Below are positions 15,400 through 24,445 of a stretch of 64,000 bases of DNA, piece by piece. Origin of the DNA: Pediococcus parvulus (GTDB lineage Bacteria; Bacillota; Bacilli; Lactobacillales; Lactobacillaceae); NCBI RefSeq assembly GCF_007990205.1, contig NZ_BJWE01000003.1, positions 1 through 64,000 on the forward strand, in the 5' to 3' direction. The notes below the pieces were generated by a model, which worked only from the letters and a program-made list of their open reading frames with translations, did not search any database and was not told the DNA's origin. The translations under genes were made by a program, and so were the position numbers. Numbering within the stretch: the first letter of the stretch is position 1; the number at the start of each line of letters is the position of its first letter.

Positions 15400-16035
15400 T
15401 TATTGAAAATAATTATAAGTGATTGTTCCGTCTTTAGCAGTCAAAATAGGTTTTGAAGTATTATTTGGATTCATTAGTGAAACTTGATAGTTACTTCCTA
15501 AATTCTTTTTGATTGATAAGGAGAGCTTTTTAAAGTTGGTCACAACTTGATCAAAGTTTGCGTCCTTTGCGTTAGACGGTGTTTTGATTAAAGATTTCAA
15601 CGAGCTCACAAAATCTTTATTTGTTGGTTTTACATAAAACGCTTTGGCCGTTCTACTGAAAGTGACAGTTCCAGTTCCAGAATAATTTTTTTGTAGTGAG
15701 GCTAGAATATTGTTTTCTTTGACGGATTGAGCTGCTTTTTTTTGCTTGTTAGTCTCGTCAGGAAACGCATTAGCACCTGCACTTGAAAATGTGCTTGCAA
15801 ACTTCTTTGTAGATTTTGAAGTAGTCTGAACTGAACTTGAAGTTGCAGTGGACTGCGTTGATGACTTTGATTTTTGCCAGAAAGGTAAATTAAAGCCACT
15901 GAAAATAATTAGGCCTAGACAGACCACAATAAAAAGAATCGGTGAAAATAAGCGTTCGCCATTTTGGATAACCATACTTAGTCTTAGAATGGACAAAATG
16001 AGTGCAAATATTGCCATAATGAACAAAAATAACAT
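15400..16035 (-). CDS. Membrane-anchored protein of unknown function
   Basis: A 211-residue protein that I do not recognise. From the ATG at 16035 (GAGGGG upstream) it has two hydrophobic helices (about residues 1-22 and 31-50), then a Ser/Thr/Lys-rich linker (about 55-90), then a soluble domain of about 115 residues with GTGTVTFSRTAKAFYVKP and a C-terminal ILTAKDGTITYNYFQ strand. An in-frame GTG five codons upstream would place the ribosome site inside the gene. The tail probably faces the outside, which is inference. No operon partner. Confidence 0.75.
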   Translation of the reverse strand: MLFLFIMAIFALILSILRLSMVIQNGERLFSPILFIVVCLGLIIFSGFNLPFWQKSKSSTQSTATSSSVQTTSKSTKKFASTFSSAGANAFPDETNKQKKAAQSVKENNILASLQKNYSGTGTVTFSRTAKAFYVKPTNKDFVSSLKSLIKTPSNAKDANFDQVVTNFKKLSLSIKKNLGSNYQVSLMNPNNTSKPILTAKDGTITYNYFQ

Positions 16036-16177
16036 AAATATTCCCCTCACAGGTCATTTTCTTATATTATCGCGCAAACCATACCAAAGTACAATCGTAT
16101 AAACGAGGCTTGTCAATTGATTGACGACAATACTTATTGTTATCATGAGGATATACTAATAAATGGTGGCGATTAAT

Positions 16178-16420
16178 ATGCTAACTAGATTCAAGATTGG
16201 GATGTTGGTAAAATGTAAAAAGTGTGATGATTTAGATTATCCATTCATTGGCAAAATTATGAATATTTTAAGGACAAAGTTGGTAATTGAAATTCTGCAA
16301 GTTAATTACCGTGAGCGTTACAAAGCTGCATTAATTCAGTATAATACAGTTGTTGAAGCAAAGAATTGCATACCAATTCGGTTACTCCGAGTCAATATTA
16401 ACAAAGAAAATTACAAATGA
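16178..16420 (+). CDS. Small conserved protein, resembles the YkvS/DUF2187 group
   Basis: An 80-residue basic protein; start at the ATG with GGTGGCG six bases upstream. The N-terminal FKIGMLVKCKKCDDLDYPF followed by GKIMNIL and a VVEAKNCIPI segment looks like the small SH3-like DUF2187 proteins of Bacilli, an assignment from memory. It has a CxxC pair (CKKC, residues 13-16) that could bind metal. Its stop codon overlaps the ribosome site of the glycerate kinase gene (ATGA overlap), so the two are translationally coupled. Confidence 0.65.
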   Translation: MLTRFKIGMLVKCKKCDDLDYPFIGKIMNILRTKLVIEILQVNYRERYKAALIQYNTVVEAKNCIPIRLLRVNINKENYK

Positions 16421-16428
16421 GGCTTATC

Positions 16429-17559
16429 ATGAAGATTATTGTGGCGCCGGATTCTTTCAAAAATAGTATGACTGCCAAAGTGGCCACGGAGCATATTGTG
16501 GCAGGATTAACAAAAGCTCGACCAAATTTAGATTGTGTTCCATTGCCAATTGCTGATGGTGGTGAGGGAACAATGGTGGCACTTATGAGTCATCTGGGTG
16601 GTTCAACGCATACATTAGAGGTTGAGGATGCGCTTGGAAGATCAATTAAGGCTCAATTTGGGATGACTAAGGATCAAAAAACTGCTGTCATCGATATGGC
16701 ATCAGCGAGTGGAATTGAACACTTAAAAACTGCTGAACTTGATGCCATGAAGACTTCTACTTTTGGTACAGGTCAACTAATTAAAGCTTGTTTGCAGTAT
16801 GGTCCTGAAAAGATTTTTATAGGTGTTGGCGGTAGTGCAACCAATGATGGTGGGGTTGGTGCTGCAATGGCACTTGGCTATCAATTTTTAGATGGGCAAG
16901 GTGAGTCTATTCAATTAGGAAACGTTGGGTTGAAGGATCTTGAAAAGATAGTTAAGCCACGAAATATGTCCTCAATCCCACCGATTTTTGTTTTGAATGA
17001 TGTTGGCAATCCGCTTTTGGGGGAAAAAGGAGCTTCTAAAATTTTTGGCCCTCAAAAAGGGGCTACACCCGAAAATGTCATTGAACTCGAAAATAATTTA
17101 AAACATTTGTCTAAAATTGTCCAAAAAAAATTGCATACAAATTATGCTAATGACTGGGGAACCGGTGGAGCTGGTGGATTAAGTTATGGGTTAAAATCTT
17201 TTTTTAACGCTGAACTGGATTCTGGCATTGATAAAGTATTAGAAATTAGTCAATTCGAGAAACTTTGTCAGGATGCTAATTATGTCATAACTGGAGAGGG
17301 GTCTTTTGATACACAGTCCAGAAATGGGAAAGTTCCGTTTGGTGTTGCAAGTGCTTGTTTGAAATGGAATCCATCTTGTCAGGTAATTGTGTTGGCGGGT
17401 AAGATTGCACCAAATCTGACGAATTTACCTAAAAATATTCAACTGGTTAAAAACATTAATGATGAGGTACCAATTGATAAACGAACGTTACAAAACGGCT
17501 CAGTAAATATTCAAGAAACTGCTCGTTGGTTAGCCACAGATTATCTTCCTGAAAAATAA
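16429..17559 (+). CDS. glxK: Glycerate kinase
   Basis: A 376-residue glycerate kinase of the GarK/GlxK family, which phosphorylates D-glycerate. Family motifs are plain: KIIVAPDSFKNSMTA at the N-terminus, PIADGGEGT (about 44-52), a GVGGSATNDGG glycine loop (near 138), and GTGGAGGLSYGL near 245. The ATG at 16429 is chosen because ATGAGG, six bases upstream, serves as its ribosome site; an earlier ATG at 16417 contains that site. It ends at a bidirectional terminator facing lexA. Confidence 0.92.
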   Translation: MKIIVAPDSFKNSMTAKVATEHIVAGLTKARPNLDCVPLPIADGGEGTMVALMSHLGGSTHTLEVEDALGRSIKAQFGMTKDQKTAVIDMASASGIEHLKTAELDAMKTSTFGTGQLIKACLQYGPEKIFIGVGGSATNDGGVGAAMALGYQFLDGQGESIQLGNVGLKDLEKIVKPRNMSSIPPIFVLNDVGNPLLGEKGASKIFGPQKGATPENVIELENNLKHLSKIVQKKLHTNYANDWGTGGAGGLSYGLKSFFNAELDSGIDKVLEISQFEKLCQDANYVITGEGSFDTQSRNGKVPFGVASACLKWNPSCQVIVLAGKIAPNLTNLPKNIQLVKNINDEVPIDKRTLQNGSVNIQETARWLATDYLPEK

Positions 17560-17594
17560 AAAGCGCGAGAATCATTAATTCTCGAGCTTTTTTA
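17558..17594. terminator. Bidirectional terminator between glxK and lexA
   Basis: AAAAGC-G-CGAGAAT pairs with ATTCTCG-AGCTTTTTT around a short loop, with A and T runs at either side. Confidence 0.88.
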
Positions 17595-17598
17595 TCTT

Positions 17599-18228
17599 TT
17601 AATAGATTTGATCACGATAGAGGCCAACGACACGGCCAAGAATGCTGACATTTTGAAGAATTATTGGAGCCATTGTATCGTTTTCAGGTTGCAAACGGAT
17701 GTGATCAGATTCCTTGAAGAACCGCTTGCAGGTTGCTTCATTTTCATCGGTCATTGCAATGACGATATCACCATTGTCGGCTGAAGTCTGTTTGCGCACA
17801 ATAACTTGATCACCATTTAAAATGCCAGCTTGAATCATACTTTCCCCGCGAATTGTTAACATGAACAATTCACCATCTTCATGTTCAAACTCTGGTGGCA
17901 ACGGGAAAAAATCTGTTGCTTCTTCAACTGCTAGAATTGGCACACCTGCAGTAACTGTTCCAAGAACGGGAATCTTATGTGGTGTGGCACTAACTCCAAG
18001 TTCTTCGAGACCAAGAGGAGTAATTTCTAACGCACGTGGTTTTGTTGGATCTTTTTGTAAAAATCCTTTTTTTTGCAGCCGTTCAATGTGGCCGTGAACT
18101 GTAGATGTCGAGGAAAGTGAAACTGCCTCACCAATTTCACGCACAGTTGGTGGGTAGCCTTTCTCATTTACGTTGTCATATATGTATCGCAGTACAGCCT
18201 CTTGCTTGCTTTCAGATGTTTTTGACAT
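17599..18228 (-). CDS. lexA: SOS repressor LexA
   Basis: A 209-residue LexA. The N-terminal winged HTH (residues 1-70) binds SOS boxes; the C-terminal peptidase domain has the self-cleavage site Ala94-Gly95 (TVTAGVP), the nucleophile Ser130 (RGESM) and the general-base Lys168 (EATCKRF). RecA filaments trigger self-cleavage after DNA damage. An SOS-box-like sequence at 18284-18297 lies in the divergent promoter region, so LexA should repress itself and possibly ynzC. Confidence 0.96.
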   Translation of the reverse strand: MSKTSESKQEAVLRYIYDNVNEKGYPPTVREIGEAVSLSSTSTVHGHIERLQKKGFLQKDPTKPRALEITPLGLEELGVSATPHKIPVLGTVTAGVPILAVEEATDFFPLPPEFEHEDGELFMLTIRGESMIQAGILNGDQVIVRKQTSADNGDIVIAMTDENEATCKRFFKESDHIRLQPENDTMAPIILQNVSILGRVVGLYRDQIY

Positions 18229-18283
18229 AATTGCGCACCTCGCATTTTCTTGTTTTCATTTTACCATATGACCTTAGTGTATT

Positions 18284-18297
18284 CAAACAAATGTTCG
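18284..18297. promoter_or_regulatory. LexA (SOS) box
   Basis: On the minus strand CGAACATTTGTTTG matches the Gram-positive consensus CGAAC-N4-GTTCG with one mismatch. It lies 56 bp from the lexA start and 69 bp from the ynzC start. Confidence 0.8.
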
Positions 18298-18365
18298 GTT
18301 TAATTTTTTGAAAAAATTAATGCAACAGTGTAGAATTATGTTTAAAGAAATCGGGAGTGATTGTA

Positions 18366-18617
18366 TTGGCAGAGGATGAAGAGTTTCAAAAATTAATCAA
18401 ACGGATTAATGAGTTAGCACACAAGGCTAAAGCTGAAGGATTAACGGATTTAGAAATTATCGAACGTAAAGAGTTGCGACAAAAATATTTAAAACGGTTC
18501 CGAGCTGGATTTAAGAGCCAAGTCGAAATGATGCGTATCTTTGACAAGAGCGGTAAAGAAGTTACGCCAGAAAAAGTAAAAAAAGTTCAACGTAAAAAGG
18601 GTTTAAGAGATGATTAA
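18366..18617 (+). CDS. YnzC-family (UPF0291) small protein
   Basis: An 83-residue protein of the UPF0291/YnzC family: a two-helix hairpin (RINELAHKAKAEGLTDLEII, then RKELRQKYLKRFRAGFKSQV) followed by a short TPEKVKKVQ tail. The molecular role is unknown. In Bacillus ynzC lies in a lexA-divergent SOS operon with yneA and yneB; here it also sits divergent from lexA, next to the SOS box. Start taken at TTG 18366, eight bases after GGGAG. Confidence 0.85.
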   Translation: MAEDEEFQKLIKRINELAHKAKAEGLTDLEIIERKELRQKYLKRFRAGFKSQVEMMRIFDKSGKEVTPEKVKKVQRKKGLRDD

Positions 18618-18670
18618 ATTCAATTTTTCTGTTTTATAATGTCATTTTAATCTTTTCTTATTTAAAATTA

Positions 18671-18720
18671 ATGCTAAAATGAGAGGTATGGAGAAATAAA
18701 TCGATACTACCTCTTTTATT
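18671..18720 (+). terminator. Hairpin directly behind an extended -10 element
   Basis: GAGAGGTA (18681-18688) pairs with TACCTCTTTT (18708-18717) and is followed by ATTTT. TGC-TAAAAT (18671-18679) ends one base before the hairpin. It may end the ynzC transcript, or end a very short RNA begun at that element. Confidence 0.55.
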
Positions 18721-18777
18721 TTGTGGATATTTTGTGTACTATGAATTAGTATACATATTTGTTAGGAGGTTAGGACT

Positions 18778-19005
18778 TTGTCAACTGGAATTTGGATTGT
18801 AATTGTTATTATCGCGTTATTACTTGGGGCAGTCGGTGGTTTTTTTGCTGCTCGTAAATATATGGAAAGTTATCTTAAAAATAATCCTCCGATCAATGAA
18901 GAAATGTTGCGGACTATGATGTTGCAAATGGGACAAAAACCATCGCAAAAGAAATTGCATCAAATGATGAATTCAATGCAGAACCAAGCTAAACATCAAA
19001 AGTAG
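18778..19005 (+). CDS. yneF: YneF-family (UPF0154) membrane protein
   Basis: A 75-residue UPF0154 protein with one N-terminal transmembrane helix ([20 protein letters not shown], residues 5-24), followed by the family pattern [22 protein letters not shown] and a basic, Gln/Met-rich tail (both split for brevity). Function is unknown. TTG start with AGGAGG upstream. The gene order lexA-ynzC-yneF is conserved in many Bacilli. Confidence 0.88.
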   Translation: MSTGIWIVIVIIALLLGAVGGFFAARKYMESYLKNNPPINEEMLRTMMLQMGQKPSQKKLHQMMNSMQNQAKHQK

Positions 19006-19028
19006 TTTTAAACAATTTTATTAATGAT

Positions 19029-19060
19029 AAAGGACAAAGATTATTTTTGTCCTTTTTTTG
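19029..19060 (+). terminator. Terminator after yneF
   Basis: AAAGGACAAA pairs with TTTGTCCTTT, followed by a run of T. Confidence 0.88.
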
Positions 19061-19115
19061 TTGCCAAAAATTGGGGAATATGACTTTTAGCTAGTTATAA
19101 ATAGGAGGGGCAGTC

Positions 19116-20879
19116 GTGTCAATTTTTCGAAAATTGGGTTGGTTTTTTAAAATAGAAAAATGGAATTATTTAATTGGCGTTATTTTTCTCTTGCTTGTCG
19201 CGGTTTTAAATGTTATTCCGCCAAAAATCATTGGTAATTTAGTTCAAGAAATCAGTACCAGAGGTTTAACAGGTTTTTCTTTAACAATTTCACTACTAAT
19301 TCTTGCTGCTGTGGGCTTTTTACAATATATTTTCCGGTACACATGGCGGTCACGGATTTTTGGCGGAGCTGCACGCCTTGAAAAAACGCTAAGAAGTCGG
19401 TTATTTAACCATTATATGCAAATGGATCAAACTTTTTATCAGGAGCACCGAACTGGTGATTTAATGGCCCACGCAACCAACGATTTACAGGCCATTCAGC
19501 AAGTAGCAGGGTCTGGAATTTTGTCGTTTGCGGATTCAATTATTACTGGGATTACAACCATTATTGCAATGATGGCATTGGTTGATTGGCGCTTAACCCT
19601 ATTAGCTATGATTCCATTTCCTTTGTTAGCGATTAGTGCCGGTTACTTGGGAACCAAGATCCATATTGCTTTCCGAAAGTCACAGGCAGCATTTTCACGA
19701 TTAAATAATAAAACCCAAGAGAGCATCATGGGGATTAAGGTCATCAAATCCCTTGGACAAGACCAAGAAGATATTGATGATTTCAAAAAGTTAGTTGACC
19801 AAACAATTCAAATTAATCGAAAAGTTAATATGTTGGACGCACTTTTTAATCCAATGACAACTGTTTTAATCGGGATTTCTTACATGATTACTTTGGTTCT
19901 TGGTGGTTCATTTGTTGTTCACAATGTGATTAATATTGGTCAATTGGTTTCTTTCATTTCCTACATTACGATGTTGATTTGGCCAATGTTTGCGATTGGT
20001 AACTTGTTCAACATTATGGAACGTGGAAATGCAAGTTATGACCGGGTTAATTTATTACTCCACGCTAAGTCAAGCATTATTGATGATAAACATGCGGTTC
20101 AAAAACGGGCAACTGGTGATCTGGACTTTAATATTCAGTCTTTCACATACCCGGGAGATGAAAATAGCAGTTTAAATGATGTGCACTTTAAACTTCCCGC
20201 TGGAAATACAATTGGTCTAGTTGGGAAAGTTGGAACTGGAAAATCAACATTGATGAAATTGATCTTACGCGAGTTTGATGATTATAAAGGAGCTATCACC
20301 GTTGGCGGAATTAATATCAAGGACTATGCCTTGAATTCATACTTACCTTCTTTAGGTTATGTGCCAGAAGAAAGCTTTTTATTTTCGGATACAATCAAAA
20401 ACAATATTCGATTTGGTGATTTTGATGCGACGGATGATGAAGTTGTTGCGGCCGCAAAAAAGAGTGATCTGTACGCGGATATTTTAGATCAGCCAAATCA
20501 ATTTGATACTGAAGTTGGGGAACAAGGAGTATCACTATCAGGAGGCCAACGGCAACGTTTGGCAATTGCTCGCGCTTTAATTATTAATCCCGAAGTCCTT
20601 CTTTTAGATGACGCTTTATCTGCAGTTGATGGAGAAACTGAGCATGCCATTTTACAGGAACTTCGCCAAGAAAGGAAAGATAAAACTACTATTATTGCGG
20701 CTCATCGGTTAAGCAGTGTAATGAATGCGAATGAAATTTTGGTTCTAGATAATGGAAGAATTATCCAAAGAGGAACCCATTCACAATTGGTTAGTCAACC
20801 TGGTTGGTATCAAGACATGTTCCATCGTCAACAAATGGAAACAAAAATCGAAAAAGAAGGTGACTTAAGTGCAGAATAA
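19116..20879 (+). CDS. Heterodimeric ABC exporter subunit with degenerate ATPase site (LmrC/BmrC-like)
   Basis: A 587-residue half-transporter: six transmembrane helices (residues 1-310) and a nucleotide-binding domain with Walker A GKVGTGKST (370-378), signature LSGGQ (474-478) and Walker B LLLDD (495-499). The usual catalytic Glu is Asp499, as in the degenerate site of heterodimeric exporters LmrCD, BmrCD and TM287/288. It should pair with the next gene, whose start lies inside its end. Such complexes export drugs and lipids. GTG start after GGAGGGG. Substrate unknown. Confidence 0.92.
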   Translation: MSIFRKLGWFFKIEKWNYLIGVIFLLLVAVLNVIPPKIIGNLVQEISTRGLTGFSLTISLLILAAVGFLQYIFRYTWRSRIFGGAARLEKTLRSRLFNHYMQMDQTFYQEHRTGDLMAHATNDLQAIQQVAGSGILSFADSIITGITTIIAMMALVDWRLTLLAMIPFPLLAISAGYLGTKIHIAFRKSQAAFSRLNNKTQESIMGIKVIKSLGQDQEDIDDFKKLVDQTIQINRKVNMLDALFNPMTTVLIGISYMITLVLGGSFVVHNVINIGQLVSFISYITMLIWPMFAIGNLFNIMERGNASYDRVNLLLHAKSSIIDDKHAVQKRATGDLDFNIQSFTYPGDENSSLNDVHFKLPAGNTIGLVGKVGTGKSTLMKLILREFDDYKGAITVGGINIKDYALNSYLPSLGYVPEESFLFSDTIKNNIRFGDFDATDDEVVAAAKKSDLYADILDQPNQFDTEVGEQGVSLSGGQRQRLAIARALIINPEVLLLDDALSAVDGETEHAILQELRQERKDKTTIIAAHRLSSVMNANEILVLDNGRIIQRGTHSQLVSQPGWYQDMFHRQQMETKIEKEGDLSAE

Positions 20880-22662
20880 AAAAGAATCAATTTGGTCGCA
20901 CACAATGACTACCAAAGAGCAGTTTCACACGATCAAACGGATGACGCCGTTCACAAAGCCTTTTTTGAAGCAATTTCTCGTTGCAATTGTTTTTGCGGGT
21001 ATTGTGAGTGTGATTAACATTTTGTTACCTCGCTTAATTCAGTTTTATATGGATCATTACTTGGTTCACACATCGACACCGCTTTCAATTATGTTTTTGT
21101 TTGCTGGACTTTACTTTTTAGGTGCAGTTTTGCAGGCTGTTTTTCAATTTGGCCAAACGTTTCTTTATGCAATGGGAGCTGAAAGAACTTTGGAGCGTGT
21201 CCGCGTGTTGCTTTTTCAGAAACTACACAAATTAGGTATGAGCTATTTTGATGCAACTCCAGCAGGTTCAATTGTATCGCGAGTTACTAATGATACGATG
21301 AGTTTGCAAGACTTTTGGACTTTATTTTTAACGTTGATTGTTGGCGTTTTTGGTATGGCTTCAGCATTGGTTGCCATGTTTACGACTAGTGTGAAAATCA
21401 CATGGGCAACATTAGCCTTGCTACCGTTTTTAGTATTTATTATCTGGTTTTATCAAAAATATAGTTCAACAGTGTATCGTCGAATGCGCGAAAACCTAAG
21501 TCAATTGAATACTAAGATCAGTGAATCGCTTGTGGGAATTGGTGTTATTCAACAGTTTCGCCAAGAAAAACGAATTGAATCAAAATTTGAAAAAACAAAT
21601 AATGACTATTTATTCGCACGTTTTTCAATGATTCGCATGAACTCGTTGCTGCTTAATCCGATTATCAATTTGATGTATGCGTTGGGAGTTGTTATTGCAC
21701 TTGGGCTGTTTGGAATTGATGCGTTCAAAAATCCTGTGGCTGCTGGTGTGATTTATGCGTTTGTAAGTTACATCGATAGCTTTTATAATCCTATGTCATC
21801 CATGATGGACTATTTGTCTACTTTCCAAGATGGTCTGGTTGCCAGCACCCGAATTTTAAGAATATTGGACAATCAGAGTTTTGAACCTAAACAAAATGTA
21901 AAATCAGATTTGAAAATTACTGAAGGAAAAATTGAGTTTAAGCATGTCACTTTTTCCTACGATGGTGAAAACGATGTTTTGAATGATATTAATTTCACTG
22001 TGAATCCAGGGGAGACAGTAGCGTTAGTTGGTTCTACTGGAAGTGGCAAGAGTTCCACAATTAATTTGTTGATGCGTTTTTACGAATTTCAATCGGGTCA
22101 AATATTAGTTGATGGACACGACATTCGCGAGTATGCACCAGAGGAATTACGCAAGAAAATTGGGCTAGTTTTACAAGAGCCGTTTTTGTTTTATGGCGAT
22201 ATTGCTTCAAATATTCGAATGTATAATGATGAGATTAGCGATGATGATATCCGGCAAGCAGCACGATTTGTCCAAGCTGACAAGTTTATTGAAGAATTGC
22301 CTAGGGGGTATCATAACAAGGTGATTGAACGTGGTGCTGAATATTCGGGTGGTCAACGCCAGTTGATTTCATTTGCTCGTACCATTGTGAGTGATCCTAA
22401 GATTCTAATTTTGGATGAGGCAACTGCTCATATTGATACAGAAACTGAAGACATGATTCAAGGTAGTTTAAGAAAGATGAGTCAGAGTCGAACTTCGCTG
22501 GTGATTGCGCATCGATTATCAACAATTCAAGATGCTAACCAAATCTTAGTTCTAAAGCATGGCAAAATTATTGAACGAGGCACTCATGATGAATTGTTGG
22601 CTAAACACGGTATGTATTATGATATGTACGAGTTGCAAGGAAATACGCAATTTGACGGCTAA
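20869..22662 (+). CDS. Heterodimeric ABC exporter subunit with canonical ATPase site (LmrD/BmrD-like)
   Basis: A 597-residue half-transporter with six membrane helices and a nucleotide-binding domain. Walker A GSTGSGKSS is near residue 387; the signature is YSGGQ; Walker B ILILDE carries the catalytic Glu517. Thus only this subunit has a full catalytic glutamate. Its GTG start overlaps the end of the upstream subunit by 11 bp, so translation is coupled. Together they form the asymmetric exporter. The 265-nt inverted-repeat element starts at its stop codon. Confidence 0.92.
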   Translation: MQNKKESIWSHTMTTKEQFHTIKRMTPFTKPFLKQFLVAIVFAGIVSVINILLPRLIQFYMDHYLVHTSTPLSIMFLFAGLYFLGAVLQAVFQFGQTFLYAMGAERTLERVRVLLFQKLHKLGMSYFDATPAGSIVSRVTNDTMSLQDFWTLFLTLIVGVFGMASALVAMFTTSVKITWATLALLPFLVFIIWFYQKYSSTVYRRMRENLSQLNTKISESLVGIGVIQQFRQEKRIESKFEKTNNDYLFARFSMIRMNSLLLNPIINLMYALGVVIALGLFGIDAFKNPVAAGVIYAFVSYIDSFYNPMSSMMDYLSTFQDGLVASTRILRILDNQSFEPKQNVKSDLKITEGKIEFKHVTFSYDGENDVLNDINFTVNPGETVALVGSTGSGKSSTINLLMRFYEFQSGQILVDGHDIREYAPEELRKKIGLVLQEPFLFYGDIASNIRMYNDEISDDDIRQAARFVQADKFIEELPRGYHNKVIERGAEYSGGQRQLISFARTIVSDPKILILDEATAHIDTETEDMIQGSLRKMSQSRTSLVIAHRLSTIQDANQILVLKHGKIIERGTHDELLAKHGMYYDMYELQGNTQFDG

Positions 22663-22927
22663 CTAAAGGTTGAAACTACAAAAATTTATCTTGTTGCTTG
22701 ATACGAAAACGTTCATGGCAGCAAAGTTAGATAAAATGCCGTCTTCCAGCAAAATTGGCCTGGAACGTAGTGGGTTTAGGCCAAGCTTGGGGCCGAAAGT
22801 CACGTCTCCAAGCTCGGCCTAAACCCACTAAGATAAACGACACTGCTGATCCCATTTGTTTCTAGACTAAATCTAATCTCTGCAAGCAACACACTGATAT
22901 AATAATTTTGATACTTTCAACCTTTAG
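22663..22927. repeat. 265-nt element with perfect terminal inverted repeats and long internal stem
   Basis: The ends are CTAAAGGTTGAAA (22663-22675) and its exact complement (22915-22927). Further pairs nest inside: GTTGCTTG (22693-22700) with CAAGCAAC (22883-22890), and a 22-bp central stem beginning AGTGGGTTTAGGCC (22769-22790) paired with 22808-22829 with one mismatch. There is no convincing reading frame. It fills the gap between the ABC genes and plsC. It could be a MITE-like mobile element or a structured RNA. It is followed by a separate terminator. Confidence 0.75.
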
Positions 22928-22936
22928 ATGCCTAAT

Positions 22937-22982
22937 AAAAAATCTGTAAACAGTGCTAGATTTAACTGTTTACAGATTTTTT
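22937..22982. terminator. Bidirectional terminator between the ABC exporter and plsC
   Basis: An 18-bp perfect stem (22937-22954 with 22965-22982), AAAAAATCTGTAAACAGT on one arm, with a 10-nt loop. Runs of A and T make it work both ways. Confidence 0.92.
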
Positions 22983-23604
22983 ATTTTTTAGAAACATCCA
23001 CATATTTAAAGTCTGGATTGATCTCTTTATCAAGCTTATTGAATGCATTTTGAAGTTGTGCATCAAGTGCATTACGACCAGCTTCATCCATCCGTTGTTT
23101 GCGATCGATTTGAATGGGTTCTCCAAAATTTACCGTTGCCCTTTTTCTAGAAAAAAGTGTTTTAAATGTTAGGGGACCTTGATACACAGTGGGGATAAGT
23201 GGCACATTTGCCATCTTGGCAATGACTACAGCACCACCCTTTAAATGTTGCGTATGACGTGATCCGGACGGAAAGATAATCATGGATAATTTTCCTTGCC
23301 GAAGAATATTAACGGGTGTTTTGATTGCTGAAGGACCTGGATTTGTTCGGTTTACTGAAAAAGCATAGCAGTGGACCAGTATCCAACGAATAATTGGGTT
23401 TTTGAATAGTTCTTCTTTAGCCATGAACGAAAATTTCTTTGGACTGGCTGCCAGCGCGTAATAAATTGGATCAAACCAGGTGCGATGGGGTCCAACTAAA
23501 ATGTAAGACCCTTTTGGAAGATTTTTGCGATTTAAGTAATGGGGACGTCCATTGATAATGTATAATAATACTCGTATTAAAACTCTTAAAAATGAATAAA
23601 CCAC
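22981..23604 (-). CDS. plsC: 1-acyl-sn-glycerol-3-phosphate acyltransferase
   Basis: A 207-residue membrane-associated acyltransferase that makes phosphatidic acid from lysophosphatidic acid. The HX4D motif is HRTWFD (near residue 35) and the second motif FPSGSRH replaces the usual EGTRS form (near 110); the third region is VPLIPTVYQG (near 136). The N-terminus has one hydrophobic helix. The weaker EGTRS match leaves room for a related acyl acceptor. It is divergent from trmN6 and ends on the terminator shared with the ABC genes. Confidence 0.88.
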   Translation of the reverse strand: MVYSFLRVLIRVLLYIINGRPHYLNRKNLPKGSYILVGPHRTWFDPIYYALAASPKKFSFMAKEELFKNPIIRWILVHCYAFSVNRTNPGPSAIKTPVNILRQGKLSMIIFPSGSRHTQHLKGGAVVIAKMANVPLIPTVYQGPLTFKTLFSRKRATVNFGEPIQIDRKQRMDEAGRNALDAQLQNAFNKLDKEINPDFKYVDVSKK

Positions 23605-23689
23605 TATATGATTCTCCTGTCATACTGAATTAATAGCTTAAGTATGAACAAAAACCAAAATTGTTGCAAGTAATGAATAAGAGGAAAAA

Positions 23690-24445
23690 ATGAAAGATAC
23701 CGATATTTTAAAGAAAAACGAAAGAATTGATCAGCTTTACAGTCAGGATATTAAAATAATTCAAAGCCCAGATGTTTTCTCGTTTTCATTAGACGCTGTT
23801 TTGTTGGCGAGTTTCGCTGAATTAAAAAACTCGCCAAAAACTAAAGTGATGGACTTATGCGCGGGTAATGGCGCCGTGGGATTATTTGCGAGTCAAAAGA
23901 CAAAGGGATCAATTGACCAGCTTGAATTACAACATAGGCTTGCAGACATGGGTGACCGAAGTATTCAATTAAATCAGCTAGGAAATCGTGTCAAAATGTA
24001 TAACTTAGATCTTGCAGACACCTTCCAAAAGTTTAATAAAGATTCTTATGATTATGTGCTTTGTAATCCACCATATTTTCGCAATCAGACTACCAGTAAG
24101 AAAAATCCTAATCCTTATCTGGCAATTGCACGACACGAGGTGAAAACAACCCTTAATCAAGTTTTGAAGGTATCTTCAGGTCTATTAAAAATGAACGGCA
24201 AGTTATTTTTAGTTCATCGCCCGGACCGTTTTTTAGAAATTTTAGAAACCTTAAAACGAAATCGACTAGCACCCAAAAGGATTCGATTAGTCTATCCACG
24301 TCCGCATAATGAAGCCAATATGGTTTTGATTGAAGCGATTAAAGATGGACGGCCAGATGGAATCCGATTCATGGATCCGTTGTATGAATATGAGGGTGAA
24401 GAATACTCGCAAGAGGTTAAAGGATTTTTATATGGAAAAAAATAA
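23690..24445 (+). CDS. trmN6: tRNA1(Val) (adenine-N6)-methyltransferase
   Basis: A 251-residue class I methyltransferase of the YabB/YfiC type, which methylates the base at A37 of tRNA-Val. SAM motif I is [14 protein letters not shown] (near 52-65) and the N6-adenine catalytic motif NPPY is at CNPPYF (near 125). The last 14 bases overlap the next gene, the same order as yabB-yazA in Bacillus. Confidence 0.88.
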   Translation: MKDTDILKKNERIDQLYSQDIKIIQSPDVFSFSLDAVLLASFAELKNSPKTKVMDLCAGNGAVGLFASQKTKGSIDQLELQHRLADMGDRSIQLNQLGNRVKMYNLDLADTFQKFNKDSYDYVLCNPPYFRNQTTSKKNPNPYLAIARHEVKTTLNQVLKVSSGLLKMNGKLFLVHRPDRFLEILETLKRNRLAPKRIRLVYPRPHNEANMVLIEAIKDGRPDGIRFMDPLYEYEGEEYSQEVKGFLYGKK

